64,000 nt of DNA from Melitaea cinxia (lineage: Eukaryota; Arthropoda; Insecta; Lepidoptera; Nymphalidae), in the NCBI RefSeq assembly GCF_905220565.1, contig NC_059414.1:7252001-7316000 (forward strand). Reading direction: 5' to 3'. Made by a program: the position numbers and the translations under genes. Each line of letters starts with the position of its first letter. Position 1 is the stretch's first letter. The notes under the pieces were generated by a model, which saw only the letters and a program-made list of their open reading frames with translations, made no database searches and was not told the origin of the DNA. Positions 20,439 through 33,168 of this stretch are shown piece after piece.

Positions 20439-20731
20439 CCAGCTGTGCCCGCGACTTCGTCCGCGTGAAATTAAAAAAATAATAATGAATTCTAAAATAA
20501 AAGTAGCCTATGTTATTTCCTGCTACATCAGCTATCTGCCAGTGAAAGGTCCGTCAAAATCGGTCCAGCCGTTTCAGAGATTAGCCGGACCAAACAGACA
20601 GACAGACGGACAAAAATTGAAAAAAAAATGTTATTTTGGTTTATGTACCGTGTATAAATCCATATGCATTTTGTAAAAAGCGATTATTTTAACATTACAA
20701 ACAGACGCTCCAATTTTATTTATTTGTATAG
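20439..20731 (-). mobile_element. Helitron-like non-autonomous element, family 1
   Basis: On the minus strand it starts TCTATACAAATAAATAAAAT and ends with hairpin CGCGGACGAAGTCGCG, spacer, then CTGG (a CTRR end). TC start, subterminal hairpin and CTRR end are Helitron hallmarks. About 293 bp, non-coding. Similar copies: 22099, 27587, 50004. Confidence 0.65.
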
Positions 20732-21206
20732 ATATATTAGTAATAGGATTTTCCAACGGTCGTCTCAGCATTCTATTAACATATGACTTTCGAAAAATAT
20801 TAGAAGCTACTTATATTTTAAAAGGAAATAACTTACTTATGCGATCGAAGGTATAAGCTATTTGGTAATCAATGTTAAAATTTCATATTAAGTATTTAAC
20901 ATACTTACGATTACAAGTAAATTGATTGAAAAAAAAATGTTGGAACTATATTTCTATTAAGCCTGAAATAACCATGTGATTTCAACTGTCATACTTCGAG
21001 AGTTTGTTGTCTCCGAGTTGTTTGCAGATAGTGATTGTATGCAGTTTCTAACAAAGTTGACTCAGCAAAGAGGAAATTGGCAAAAAAATTATGCTACCTT
21101 ATCTTATATTTAAATAAATAAAAATATTATTATTTAACGGATGAATAGTTCTTATCTTAGTCACCACGCAACATCACTGAAATAAGTATAACATAAATCT
21201 ATTTAA

Positions 21207-21394
21207 TTAGCTACCCCGCGGTTTCAGCCGAGTAAATTTGAGGAAAAACGTACTAAATTATTATATAGCTTATATCCTTATTCGGCAAATTGACTATCCA
21301 AAACAAAAAGAATTTTTCAATTTTAACCAGTGAAACTAGGGCGTTCAAACAAACAAACACACAAAAAGTTTTCAGCTTTTAATATTAGTATAGC
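21207..21394 (-). mobile_element. Helitron-like element, degraded
   Basis: The minus strand runs from CTATACTAATATTAAAAGCTG to a 3' end near CGCGGGGTAGCTAA. Weaker ends than family 1, but the same internal words (TTTGTTTGTTTGAACGCCCTA). Confidence 0.4.
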
Positions 21395-22098
21395 TTATTC
21401 TGTGTTTAAGTTATACGTTAATTTTGTTTCGTTTAAAATTTTAATTAAGATCTGACTTCATTGAGTAATAATATAGATAGCACAGCATAGAACTTAGTTT
21501 GCACGGGCAGCGATGTATGCGATTGTTTCTCAGTAATTAGCATTAAAAGAACGGAAGACCTAACACAAAAGCCTCATTAAAATGTAAAAAGGCTTAGAAT
21601 AAATACATCTCCATTTACTTTACAATGTGATAATGAAAATAACTAAAGGAGTCCATACAAACACCGGCTAATGAGATAATTGCACAAATGCCCTACTAAA
21701 ATATTATAATACTACATCAGCTGATGTTAGATATATAATTCACATTTTAAAAATTGAAGTTCCTTTTAAAATCCACTTTATGTTACTATAATTTGGAAAC
21801 TCCCAATTTTATTTCGAGATTTAGACCATCATAAACTTGAGCTTATAAATTATATTTTTTTGCAACTTTTATCGTTTGCCAATTCGGATATTACGGTTGG
21901 GTTATAAATAAAACATGCCATCCTGTTAGTAGATTTCATTTTTTGAATGCTTTAGTGTAGGTGTAACGTCTGTTGACGTGTTTGCATTCCAACCGTGCCC
22001 ATATAATAATATTCCCGTGTTATTTATGCTAAATAATCACAATGGATTTCATTAAAATCTATTGACACTATATCCTAAATCCATCGTATGTCTATAAA

Positions 22099-22387
22099 TC
22101 TATACAAATAAATAAAATTGGAGTGTCTGTTTGTAATATTAAAATAACTGCTTTTTACTAAATGCATGTAATGTAACATTTTTTACAATTTTTATCTGTC
22201 TGTTTGTTCCGGCTAAACTCTGAAACAGCTGGATCGATTTTGACGGAAATTTTATTGGCAGATAGCTGATATAAGAAAGAGTAACTAAGACTACTTTTAT
22301 TTTAGAAATTTATTTATTTTATAACTCTGCAAACTGAACAATAACTTTTTTTTTATTGAACGCGGACGAAGTCGCAGGCACAGCTAC
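22099..22387 (+). mobile_element. Helitron-like non-autonomous element, family 1
   Basis: Starts TCTATACAAATAAATAAAAT, ends GCGGACGAAGTCGCAGGCACA then CTAC, so the final CTRR is mutated. Opposite orientation to the 20439 copy, 1.4 kb away. Confidence 0.65.
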
Positions 22388-24511
22388 TGTTACATATTTA
22401 AAACCAAATTCCATAATTATAAATTTAAAAACGTATCGGTAAATTTTTGACTCATTAACCAGAAAATTGATTTCAGGGAGCCATTAGAAGGAAAATTCAA
22501 CTTAAAGTAATATAAAAGATTAAACAGTTTACTATGAATACTACTTTATTAAAATATTCTAATTCGCACACCAACGAGTTGCTTACTTCCTAACTGGTGT
22601 TTCTGTTTCGTGTCCTATACCCAAAGGCTGTCTGGAAGAGACCGCTCTTTCAGCGATAAGACCGCCTTGTACATCTTTCATATTATCATTTTTTTTTTGT
22701 TGTTTCTTTTAATGGTGTACAATAAAGAGTATTATTAATATTATCGATTCAATGTTCCAATAAAATTAAAGTCTATATAGGTAAAGATAAAATTAAATTT
22801 CACTTACATAAAAGAACGAAAACTTTTTTTTGTTCCACAAAGTAACGAGATTTTGAAGTAACATTATGCTATTTTAGTCATAAAATTACACAAGCTGTTC
22901 GATTGTGTTATTTTTTTTACATCCACAGACGTGACTATCTGTATAAAATATATTTATTACATTTTATTAGCACACACGTGAAATTACAGCAAAATAACTC
23001 TTTCTCTGATATAATTGACACACAACTTTGTATAGAAAATTTTGTAAGCCAAATTATGTACAAAATGTTTTTTAAATAATGTAAAATCCGAATTTCGTTT
23101 AGTTATTTTGTTACAATTTTTAAAAAGTAAAAATGTACCTTTTGATTTTTGCATGAAATAAATAAAAACTCTTCTATAAATAAAAAACAAACGGGATAAC
23201 ACGAGAGAAGAGACAATTTATCGCGAATGTTCATCTTAAATCAGTAAATAGTTTTGGTTTAATTCCTATTACTGCAGAAATTAATCTTGCGCTTTTATTT
23301 GATAATAAAAAATAGTAATTTACTCGCAGTAGGTACGTAATAAAACTTTATATTTCCTACAATAACTTCTCGGTATAATTTTAAATTAAATATGGCATAT
23401 TTATTTTCTTGGACAAAAACAAACAAGGTGTACATGCCGTTTTCAGATATGAAGGTATCTATTACTTAATTTAATAAACACATTATTGTTATAATCAACC
23501 TTGTATTATTTAGTTATTTCATGACCGTCAAGTGTAATAGCAACAAGATTTGTTGCGACATTGTCTGTTTTATAGATTGGACACGTTTTAGTGACAAGTA
23601 TTAATTTCATATATGAACAAATAAATACAGACACTAGCAATACCACACAATTTAAAACACATTTGATCTATTACAATAGATTGCATTTTTTTTTTTTTTT
23701 GTAATAATTTTCAAGTATTAAAATACTGGTAGATAAAGTTATAGTCGTTTGTAATTATTAAAATAACTTGTAAGAAATATAATTTGTTGTACTAACGAAA
23801 AAATTATAAAAAAGAAAGCCATGAGTCCGCTTTTCCAAATCACGCTGTATTGAAAAACATAATTAATCACATAATTTTTGTAAATCATATTACCCCAATA
23901 AGTATTAAACAGATTATTTAAAAAAAACAATATACGAAGCATTTATACCTATGTCTAAATAAAACTTGCCGAAAGTTTACTAAATTATTTTCTTTTCCAC
24001 ATAAAATAATAGCCCCTGAACGTGTATTCATGGTTTTAGATTAATATCATAATATCTAACGTTAAACCCACATTGGATTACTGTGTAATAAAAAATGTAT
24101 TAAAATGTGACATTTTTTACCTTATTATTTTTTTGTCTTATCATCATCATAATAATCGTTCTCACAAGTCGTAGAGGTTCGTAACCGTTATAATAATGTG
24201 AAGATAAGTTGTTCTACCAGTGGACACTATCTCAGCTACGTTAGATGTAACGTTTGATGTTAATGGCAAAGTTAATATGATTACATTGCATATTTCATCA
24301 ACACATATTACATAAATTAAGAAATAATATTAGTTAAATATAATATGTATTAAGAACTATTTCTATAGTCATTATTTTTACATTCGGAGTAAAGATTCAA
24401 ATGCCTTAATTTTTCAATGTAGCAGATAAAATAAACATTATATTTAACTGGATGCACCTACACGGAAATCCCGATATTTTTATATTATTATTTGTTTATT
24501 TTTTTATATAG
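22388..24511. other. AT-rich stretch without recognisable gene
   Basis: Long T runs and short frames only (22984-23202 and 23739-23942 on the minus strand are low-complexity). No feature assigned. Confidence 0.5.
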
Positions 24512-24799
24512 GCGGATCGAAGACGCATGTTAAACATAGTTTTTCTTTATAAGATTGTTAATGGCTCATTAGACGTACCCAAACTACTTTCATCGTTGAA
24601 TTTTTCGATTCCTTATAAGCTGCCAAGAATATCAAAGTCCCATAATTTTTTAAAAGGTTCGAAATTTAATACAAATTTAGGCAAAAATGCTCCTCTAAAT
24701 AGATTTGTAAAAGAATTCAACGAAACTGCAATAATTGATCAGTTAGACCTTTTTTCAGACAGCCTCTACAAATTTAAGAAGGAAATTATTATGATATAG
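24512..24799 (+). pseudogene. C-terminal remnant of a Jockey/CR1-type LINE ORF2
   Basis: The frame reads RRRMLNIVFLYKIVNGSLD, then a proline/aromatic stretch, a block TNLGKNAPLNRFVKEFN and a C-terminal FSDSLYKFKK. This matches the pattern at the very end of many insect Jockey/CR1 RT proteins (RRMLNSLVFLYKILNG-like, then NxxPLxRxxxxYN). It lacks RT and endonuclease. About 90 residues, ending at the stop 24797-24799. The AT-rich sequence after it may be its 3' UTR. Confidence 0.65.
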
Positions 24800-25250
24800 A
24801 TAATGGGTAAACATGTCAATTGTCATATAGGTGGTAATTTTGTGTACAACTTTTAATTTATTGTTTAATTATTAACTAAGTTTATGACATTTTAATTGAT
24901 GTATGATGTATTGGTGGTTGTAATTAATAATTTTTAATTTTTATGACATTGTTGAATGAATTTTATATATATTTTTTTCTTTTTTTAAATGATGTTAATT
25001 TTGTATGCACTTTTTTTTAATTTTATTTATTACTTCTTTTAACTCATAATTTTAATTTTTATGTCATTTTTAATTTGAATAATTTTGTGAAAAATTCTTA
25101 TTTCGTTTGAGTAATCATGAATTATTATTTTGTTCCCAAAACTATTCTGACTGCTGGATCTATTCTATATTACTCTTTTTTAACATTGTTCTCCTTATGT
25201 AAATAGAATATTTTTGCCACTGTAACGTACGCGGTCTTAATTTTACTGCA
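24800..25250. other. AT-rich, possible 3' UTR of the LINE remnant
   Basis: Strongly T/A-rich with recurring TTTTTAATTTTTATG words. No coding content. Confidence 0.35.
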
Positions 25251-25386
25251 CTGAACACAATACTGCTTTAAAACAGTATTATTTGGCTGTGGTCTTCTGT
25301 AAGGTCGAAGTACTACCCCAGTCGGGCTGCTCCATATTTTGAGCGAAAATTTCCTGCTGTGCCGTACCTCAGTTAAATATCTCAGT
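25251..25386 (+). repeat. Interspersed repeat, family B, 5'-truncated
   Basis: Starts inside the family at GAACACAATACTGC and runs through GGGCTGCTCCATATTTTG to the CCTACCTCAG-like tail. Confidence 0.6.
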
Positions 25387-25971
25387 TATTATTTATATTT
25401 TTAGAAACAATAATTCAATATAAAGCAAGTGTAAAATTTTACTTTCACGACAATATTGGAGAAGGTATTATATGATACTAGAGTAACGGGGTAACGGGGT
25501 AACAGGGTGCATTAACTGCACTGTATTCAACTGCTTTTACCCGGTTACTAAGACCATACTTGACTCTAACTCAATCGAACACCAAAACTGCCATACATTT
25601 TCATTCATTCATTGCTCCGTACATCTTTACCTAGTAATTAGTTCACGTATTCTGTATTCAGCACGTGCGAACATAATTATTATCTAGAGATTCATTGAAC
25701 GTGCAAATGATATAATTACTTTATTCATTTACTGCCTTCGTCAAACAAAAGAAAGTAACGAATTTTTTTTACCGTGCTTTTATTCAATTTACATTTCTAG
25801 TAAGATGCAGGAGAGAAGAATAAAGAAATAATGAAGAGACTGGGTGAAATTATAGATATATTTAAAATATATAATTTATAAATATTGAACGTTCAAATCA
25901 ATTGCTGTGGTTAATCATTATACACCCTGTATGGCTTCAAGTCGATATTTTATCGATGTTATTTGAGGACA
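25387..25971. other. AT-rich stretch with short tandem motif
   Basis: GGGTAAC-type words repeat three times at about 25482-25510 (GAGTAACGGGGTAACGGGG). No gene seen. Confidence 0.45.
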
Positions 25972-26212
25972 CAGCGGGAAATTTCCCGCTCAAAATATGG
26001 CGCAGCCTGACTGAGGAAGTACCTCGACCTTACAGAAGACCACAGCTAAATAATACTGTTTTCAAACAGTATTGTGTTCCTGCTGGTGAGTAAGGTGACC
26101 AGAGCTCCTGAGATGGATTGAGAATGGGGTCGGCAACGCGCTTGCGATGGTTCTGGTGTTGCAGGCGTCTATAAGCTTCGGTAATTGCTTACCATTAGGT
26201 GATACTCTAGAT
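25972..26212 (-). repeat. Interspersed repeat, family B, minus strand
   Basis: Reverse complement of the 63347 copy: CACCTAATGGTAAGCAATTAC, GCGTTGCCGACCCCATTC, and the tail AGCGGGAAATTTCCCGCT, an 18-bp perfect palindrome at 25973-25990. Confidence 0.65.
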
Positions 26213-27586
26213 AACTATTAGAAATGACAAGTTATCATTGAAGTATTATTAAAAAATTAAAATAAGGAAATATTGTAGGTATATATTATTTAATGCACTT
26301 TAAAAATAGAATTATAAATCATTAAAAAATTAACATCTCCTCTCATATGTCTCCTTTCTAACTAAAACAAAAGCATCTGAACGCTATAATGAAAACGAAA
26401 CTGCACTCTTCCCGGCATTTAATAAATGTTGTATAAAGTTCTGTTATAAAATACAGCCATGATTCTCACGGCATCAAAGCGTAATGAAAAAATTGCAAAT
26501 GCAATAAGTACAAATATTTTTTATTAATATTTTATAAAATGATTTAATTTTAATCGAAATAATAAAACTTATTCTTAACAAAACATAAATTCACTTGGAC
26601 AAATATTTTAATGTTATTATTTTATTAGATTGTTGTAACTTAACACTGTATTAAAATAATAACTGTCAAATTAAATATTTCTATTTTCATTCATACAAAA
26701 ATAGAAGTAAATATAAAATTAAAAGCAAAAGTAAATTTGCGTGAAGCGAGCTTTTATTAACAAAAAATAAACAACTTTATGAACTAATAATGTCCTCCAA
26801 GCACGCGAAGTCTTATATTAAATAAGTATCAAAGGAAAAACTTTCCTTTTAGAACATAAACATTGAAAATATTCATGGACTTAACTGGCTAAATGACACA
26901 AAGGTGTGAGAGAAGCAAAACAAATTTTAATACTATTAAGACATTTTTCTCTTTCATATTTTGTAAGCTTACTTTTGATGTTTTATGTGTATTCTGGGAA
27001 AACTTTAATTGTTATCGCATTACTAGCCCAAGGTGTGTGATTACATTACGACATTATGTATACTCAGACACTTAGCATCACCAACTCACCATATGTATAT
27101 ATCACCGTAGGTACAAGTAAGAATGGAGAATTTATGTATGTATGTTATGTAACTATAAGCATTAATAGTCATTGTTAATGTATAATTGCAAACAGTCACA
27201 TTATATACAGCCAACGAATATACAACACTTACTTTTACTACTAGTAGCAAACGTAATGTAGCATTGTTTTATCTAATTTCGTTAAATAAACTTGTGCTTT
27301 TACAGCATTACCTTTTGGCTACGATCTTAAGTAACGTTGAGGTAATTCAATAGATTTTCCGCAAAATCAGGCTGTTCGAGATATTTCCTGCTGTAGTTAG
27401 GTTAAACCTATATTTTTGATCTTAAGTTAAGAATGATTTACAATAACGTATTTGCTAAGGATTGATTTAATATAAGAGAAGTGTTTATTAAGCAAGAGCG
27501 TCTGCCCGTAATATGTGTGATATTTAATTAGAGTCGTACTCTAATAATCTCGTAATATAATATATATAATAGTATAATATATAATA
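26213..27586. other. AT-rich stretch without recognisable gene
   Basis: No protein family seen. 27300-27420 has a faint resemblance to the family-B tail (GGCTGTTCGAGATATTTCCTG). Confidence 0.45.
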
Positions 27587-27917
27587 CTAGCTGTGCCCGC
27601 GACTTCGTCCGCGTGGAATTTAACAAAAAAGTTATTTTTCAGTTCGCAGAATTATAAAACAAATAAATTTTTTTTAATATTTATTTTTTTATAATCTAAT
27701 AAAAGTAGCCTAAGTTACTCCTTACTATCAGCTATCTGCCAGTGAAAGTCCCGTCAAAATCGGTCCAGCCGTTTCAGAGATTAGCCGGAACAAACAGACA
27801 GACAGACAAAAATTGTAAAAAAACGTTATTTTGGTATGTGTTTCGGATATCATGTATACATATGCATTTATTTTAATATTACAAACAGACATTCAAATTT
27901 ATTTATTTGTATTATAC
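27587..27917 (-). mobile_element. Helitron-like non-autonomous element, family 1
   Basis: The minus-strand 3' end is CGCGGACGAAGTCGCGGGCA, spacer, CTAG, next to a T. The 5' end is mutated. Internal words CGGTCCAGCCGTTTCAGAG and ACAGACAGACAG are shared with the 20439 copy. Confidence 0.65.
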
Positions 27918-29033
27918 CTGTGTCTTTTGTGATTAAGAAGTTTTCAAACAAGTTCGAAATTTCTTCGCAACCTAATAGTGAGCCTTCCTCATCTCATCTC
28001 CTTATCCTCATTTTCTTATCTCCTGAATTATGAGTTTCACGTAGCGCAAGGATATCCTCTTACAGTCAATTTTATTTGCTTTCTCTCAAGTTGAGATCAC
28101 AGTGTTAAAGCTAATCGTTTACGTGAAGTGATTGAAAATTTCATTTGACATCTTCTTTGATCATTTTTTTGGTAGGAATATTCTTTTTTGATAGAAATAC
28201 AAAATTCTCATATTTCACTTGATAGATGTTTTTGCACACATCAGGAAATCTGTGTTACGTCTAGTTACTAGTTAAGTTGATCTAGATCTTGCCTATGCCT
28301 AAATTTACTGGTAAACTGAAAATACCTTTTTTGCCTTTACTTCGTTGTCTAATAACCATAAAAATAGCAATAGCGACCGCACAACACTTTATAGTGACCG
28401 AGATCTAACTGTTTCATTCCAAGTTTTTTTGCGTGTGATTTGGTGTGAAGAGTTCGGACACAAATTTCGTACACTATTTAGACACTGTCCAGACACAAAA
28501 AAATTGCTAAAATGTGTCAGTAAAAAAATTTCGTATAATATATATATATATAATACATAATTTTTTCATAAGTATAAAACTTATTTTTAGAGTTGGACGG
28601 ACGAATTGGCAACGAGGCCTTAGTAATGGGGTTACTTTTAATAATCCCTATTATTGTTCGCACCCTGTGTTTACGGAACTCTAAAAACTTAAGTACTATT
28701 TCGTATTTAATGTAAATAAAGTGAAAGATAAAGCTAATTAGTTATTTTCACACGTGAGTGTACTTCTATTGAATTTTCACATTATTATAAATACGACCGC
28801 TAATTTTATAACAATATACCTCATACGTTTTAGATTTAATAAAGTTAAAATTAAAATGTCTATTAATATTAAATTAAAATCCAACAGTTAAAATATTTAC
28901 AAATAAGGAAGAGCGCTTATTATTTATTGTAAATGTCTTTCTCAAGTAATATAGAACATTAATATGTTGCCCACTTCTCTCGTCTTAGTGAATATTTTAT
29001 TTCGTGATAATTATTTGCGATGATACGTTCGAT
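27918..29033. other. AT-rich stretch without recognisable gene
   Basis: Includes a TA dinucleotide run near 28538-28552. No coding signal. Confidence 0.5.
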
Positions 29034-29110
29034 TCAGCCTGTAACATCCCACTGCTGGGCATAGACCTCTTTTTCCACGTAGAAAAAAGATCGCAGCTTA
29101 ATCAACCACG
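29034..29110 (-). repeat. tRNA-SINE family E, 3' fragment
   Basis: Minus-strand match to the SINE 3' half: AGGTCTATGCCCAGCAGTGGG followed by ATGTTACAGGCTGAAT. It lacks the tRNA-like head. Confidence 0.6.
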
Positions 29111-30331
29111 CTGATCTACTGCGAGTTGGCGGTAGATAAATTACAGTGATTAATTTTTATGTATACAAATAAGATTTTATTTTATTTTAATTTGACAAAG
29201 CAATTTTATCACAAAATACACGTAAGCATAAAATAGCAGCCCTAATTTTCGAGGGCTTCGAATTAAATTATAATAAGCCTTGTTTCTTAACCGAAAGTGA
29301 ATTGAAACGTCTCCCGCGCTTCACTTACAGTATGACAATGACTTTTCTCTCTCACGACTGTTTCACACTAGTGAGACGCTTATGTGGGACTAGCAGACTG
29401 ATTGAGATATTATCAGTAAGTCTGTAGACGACAACGTGACCTGTTCGAAAGTGAAACTTCAAACAATAGACAAATATATTCTAACTTATCTAGTTTAATG
29501 GCCCATATTTCAAAAAAATATTTATTAATTACTCTTGCCTACGGCTTCTTTTGAAAAATAATTTTCATATTATTTTACGGTATACTAAATAATCTTACCT
29601 CGTTTTTGATACATTTTGTCATAATTCTCTACTCCTATTTAATGTAATGTAGTGTTGTTATATAGCCTAGCCTTCCTTGATTAATAGGCCATCCCACACT
29701 AAATGACTTTCTCAATTCGAACTAATAGTTTCTGAGAATAATTCAAACTCTTCAGCTTTATAATATTGGTAAAGATAATTATAGATTGAAGATGAAAATG
29801 TCAAGTCATTAGATGTTACGTAAAGTCAGTAATGATGAATTTCAAGTAAACGGAGTTGTTTGCCATAAGCGTTGCCACATGTGTTTCTCGTAAATATTTA
29901 ATGTTATGACCTAGTTAATGGTATCGATTGCGAATAAATCCCTATGTGGGCTATCGCAGATAAATAACGTTTTGGCGCGTTTTTCTGGTAATGTGCCAAT
30001 TAATTGCTCGATTACGCAGCGACGAATACTTGACCGACTTTACCTATCTTGTTAAGTAATACTGAAAATTGACAACATGCCTACTGGCATATTAAAAATA
30101 AAATCAAAAATAATATTTAATGAGTCGCTGATACGTAAGTAGGTACTGTATAAATACCAAACGACCGCAAAAAATTGGATCACTATTTTTTTTTTGCTCA
30201 TTTTTAGGACAAGCTGTTTATTAAAGAATTAAAGATATTCTTTTTTATTCACGAATAAAAAAAAGAATATCAAAAGAAAGTTCACCGAGCCTCCTTGCAT
30301 TCAATGCCATTTATATGAATTATACAAATAT
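29111..30331. other. AT-rich stretch without recognisable gene
   Basis: Nothing assignable on either strand. Confidence 0.5.
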
Positions 30332-30340
30332 ACTTAGATA

Positions 30341-30692
30341 GTTAGATAGTTGTGCTGTGTAGCTACGGCACCAAAGAATATAGCCACACCCTCTCTTCCC
30401 GTGAGTGTCGTAAGAGGCTACTAAGGGACAACAAGGTTCCACTACCACCTTGGAACTTATGAAGCCGACCGATGACGGGATAACCATCTAACCGCTGGCT
30501 TTGCAACACATAGGCCGAAGACGGGCAGCAGTGTCTTAGGTGCGACAAAGCCAGCCCTGCGGTCACCAACCCGCCTGCCCAGCGTGGTGACTATGGGCAA
30601 CACACATGAGTTCACGCATTTTTGACGCGAAATCGTGGAGGTCTATGTCCAGCAGTGGACTGCAATAGGCTGGAATGATGAAGATGATGATG
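30341..30692 (+). mobile_element. SINE-like repeat, family A
   Basis: Full-length copy (head TGTGCTGTGTAGCTACGGCA, tail GTCTATGTCCAGCAGTGGAC, GATGATGATGA end). A 9-bp duplication ACTTAGATA lies at 30332-30340 and 30693-30701. About ten extra bases precede the usual head. Confidence 0.7.
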
Positions 30693-30701
30693 ACTTAGAT
30701 A

Positions 30702-31913
30702 ATTCAAAATTGTAATTTAGTAGATTGGTCAGATTTAATGACGTTTTAATGTGGTTCTGAATTGTGCCTACTGGTATCATTGTGACCGTTGGATTTCGTC
30801 ATTAAGTAACTGAGAATGTCAACTTTGAATCGCAATTACTAAGATTACTATTTTAGATGACATTCGATATTATTATCATTAGACCACACACGTGGTCCTT
30901 TCTAATGCGTTGTTTTTATACATCAGAGGGTGATTTCTTTAACCTATAACCTTTCCCTGATAAACATTACCCATACATCCGGTTTTGTGGGCCAAAAAAG
31001 TAAATGTAATAAACAACTTCCAACTCGCGATATAACTAACCCAAACAAACTGTACAAAAAATATTTCATGTTTAAAAATATAGTATACTGAACGCTTGTT
31101 CCATAGAAAATGTAATAAATCACAAATATTTACCTCCATGTCTACTGTGTCTATAATTAGCCCAAAAGTAACAAAATTCAGGAAAAACCAAATCCATTAG
31201 ATTTTCCAATACATTACTAATGGATTTTGCCACTTAGTTTAAAAGTTAAGAGTGGGTTATCCAAACAGAATATTTTTATGGTACGTATAGAATTACAGCT
31301 TTTAGATTTATTGTTTCATGTGTAAGCAACTTGATACTTAAACAGTTTAACGTACTGCCGAAGCAAAAACTTATTTCGAATTAGGTAAACACAAAAAAGT
31401 ATAAAAGAAATAGTTTTACAAATAGTATCAAAAACAAAAATATAATTTTTAACATTACATTCTGCTATTATATTCAGACGGACTGAATTCCATGAATTCG
31501 CATATAATCGCATTGAAACAAACTGACTCTGTAACTTTTAAACATTAGTAAGTAGGTTTAGAATGATTTTCAACAAAAAAGTTCAATTTCACATTTCTGC
31601 AAATCAAATGAATGTAGGTCAGTAGTAGTAGTAACTTAACAAGTCAATCTCTTGTTTCAATCTCAAGTTTTTCTCTTTTTTAATTAACAAAGCTCGGAAT
31701 GGATATCCTCTCGCTATTTTACGAGGACGAATCGATAAACGAATTTGGTCCAATTTCGTGCATGTTTCAATGCAACGAGAGTTTACGCTATAAAATTTCG
31801 TTGCTATTTTAATTCGCACATTTTGAAGGTTTTATAAAATAATGTTATAAATACAAAAAGGTAACTTTTATTTTTATAAACAATAAAAAAATCAAATATA
31901 TACTATATTATAA
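30702..31913. other. AT-rich stretch without recognisable gene
   Basis: Short frames only; no recognised element. Confidence 0.5.
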
Positions 31914-32113
31914 TCTATACTAATATTATAAAACTGAAGTTTGTTAGTTTGTTAGTATGTTTGTTTGAACGCGCTAATCTAAGAAACTAGTAGTCCGATT
32001 TAAAAATTTATCTCAGTGTCAAATAGCCTATTTATCGAGGAAGGCTATAAGCTATGTATCATTACACAGAATTGTTCCTATTCCACGTGGACGAAGTCGT
32101 GAGCAGAAGCTAG
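31914..32113 (+). mobile_element. Helitron-like non-autonomous element, 200 bp
   Basis: Starts TCTATACTAATATTATAAAA after an A and ends with hairpin CACGTGGACGAAGTCGTG, spacer AGCAGAAG, CTAG, then T. The A/T insertion site, 5' TC, 3' hairpin and CTAG are all present. Non-coding. Confidence 0.75.
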
Positions 32114-32875
32114 TAAAATAATAAGTAAGTCCAAAGTATCTTCAATGTAAGAAAGGAAAAAATGAGTGGCAAATGCGAGGCACAGCTAGTTCTATGTAAA
32201 CCTTATGAAGTTATATCACGTACAACTTGTATCATCTCAAAAGAAAACCTGTATTCGACTTGGATTGAACCCAGCGTCCATCCACTAAGAAAAAAATTTC
32301 AAAAGCTAAAATCGGCACGTTTTCTCTATAATTCCGATGCAACATACCGATATTCTTTAATTATAAAGAATGTCTATAGTACTTCTTTAAAGGCAAAACT
32401 TTGTGAAATAAAATATAGAACTCAGTGAGTTGGTATAATGAAGTTCTTAACTGGTATAGGATATTCGCCAGAGCATGTAATGTTAGTGAGAAAGCAGCCC
32501 TTTATGTAGATTTCATACTTAAGCGCAGTATGAGAAAATAATTTTCTCGTTAAAAACTATGCTATTAGGCCACAACTCGCATCATTTGAACGTATGTAAC
32601 TGTGTGTACATAAACCTTTACGTAAAATTTTATATTTCGAAATACATTATCTTGTAATATGTAACAATTTAATGAAATTTTAAATATTTTTCTGGTTTTA
32701 CATTTTATAAAAGAAGCTTTATAATTTCATTTCGTTGGCATCGTTAATTTCTCCCATCATTTTTTAAATAATCTCAGCCTACTCGACAAATGCTTTGTAT
32801 GAAAGTAGGCTGTAACAATGGCTGGTCGAATGTTTATTATGAGTACCTAAATATTTTTAAGAAGTAATACCAATT
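32114..32875. other. AT-rich stretch without recognisable gene
   Basis: A plus-strand frame at 32162-32428 has no family signature and is probably chance. Confidence 0.45.
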
Positions 32876-33168
32876 TAACATAGGCATAGACATCTTTCTC
32901 CATGTAGGAGAGGGATTGGATTTAATCCACCACGCTGCTCCACTGGGGTTTGACGGATATGTTCCCTACTATGAGTAATGATCGCTATCAGGTATTTATG
33001 ATAACAACCGGGACCGACTTCTGCTCTCCGGGGCACGGTGGAGAAACCCACAAAGACAGACATCCAAACCGGAAAGACATATTTGTACAGTTACAAATAT
33101 CATTCCGAGCGGGAATCGAACCCGCAAACCGTCGGTGTTTTAGTACTCGCACCACTACAACAGACCAG
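32876..33168 (-). mobile_element. tRNA-derived SINE, family E, minus strand
   Basis: On the minus strand: box-B-like GCGGGTTCGATTCCCGCTCG, then TCTCCACCGTGCCCCGGAGA, GTCGGTCCCGGTTGTTATCA, GCGATCATTACTCATAGTAG and a 3' tail near CATGGAGAAAGATGTCTATG. Short plus/minus frames here are only the repeat read through. Confidence 0.75.
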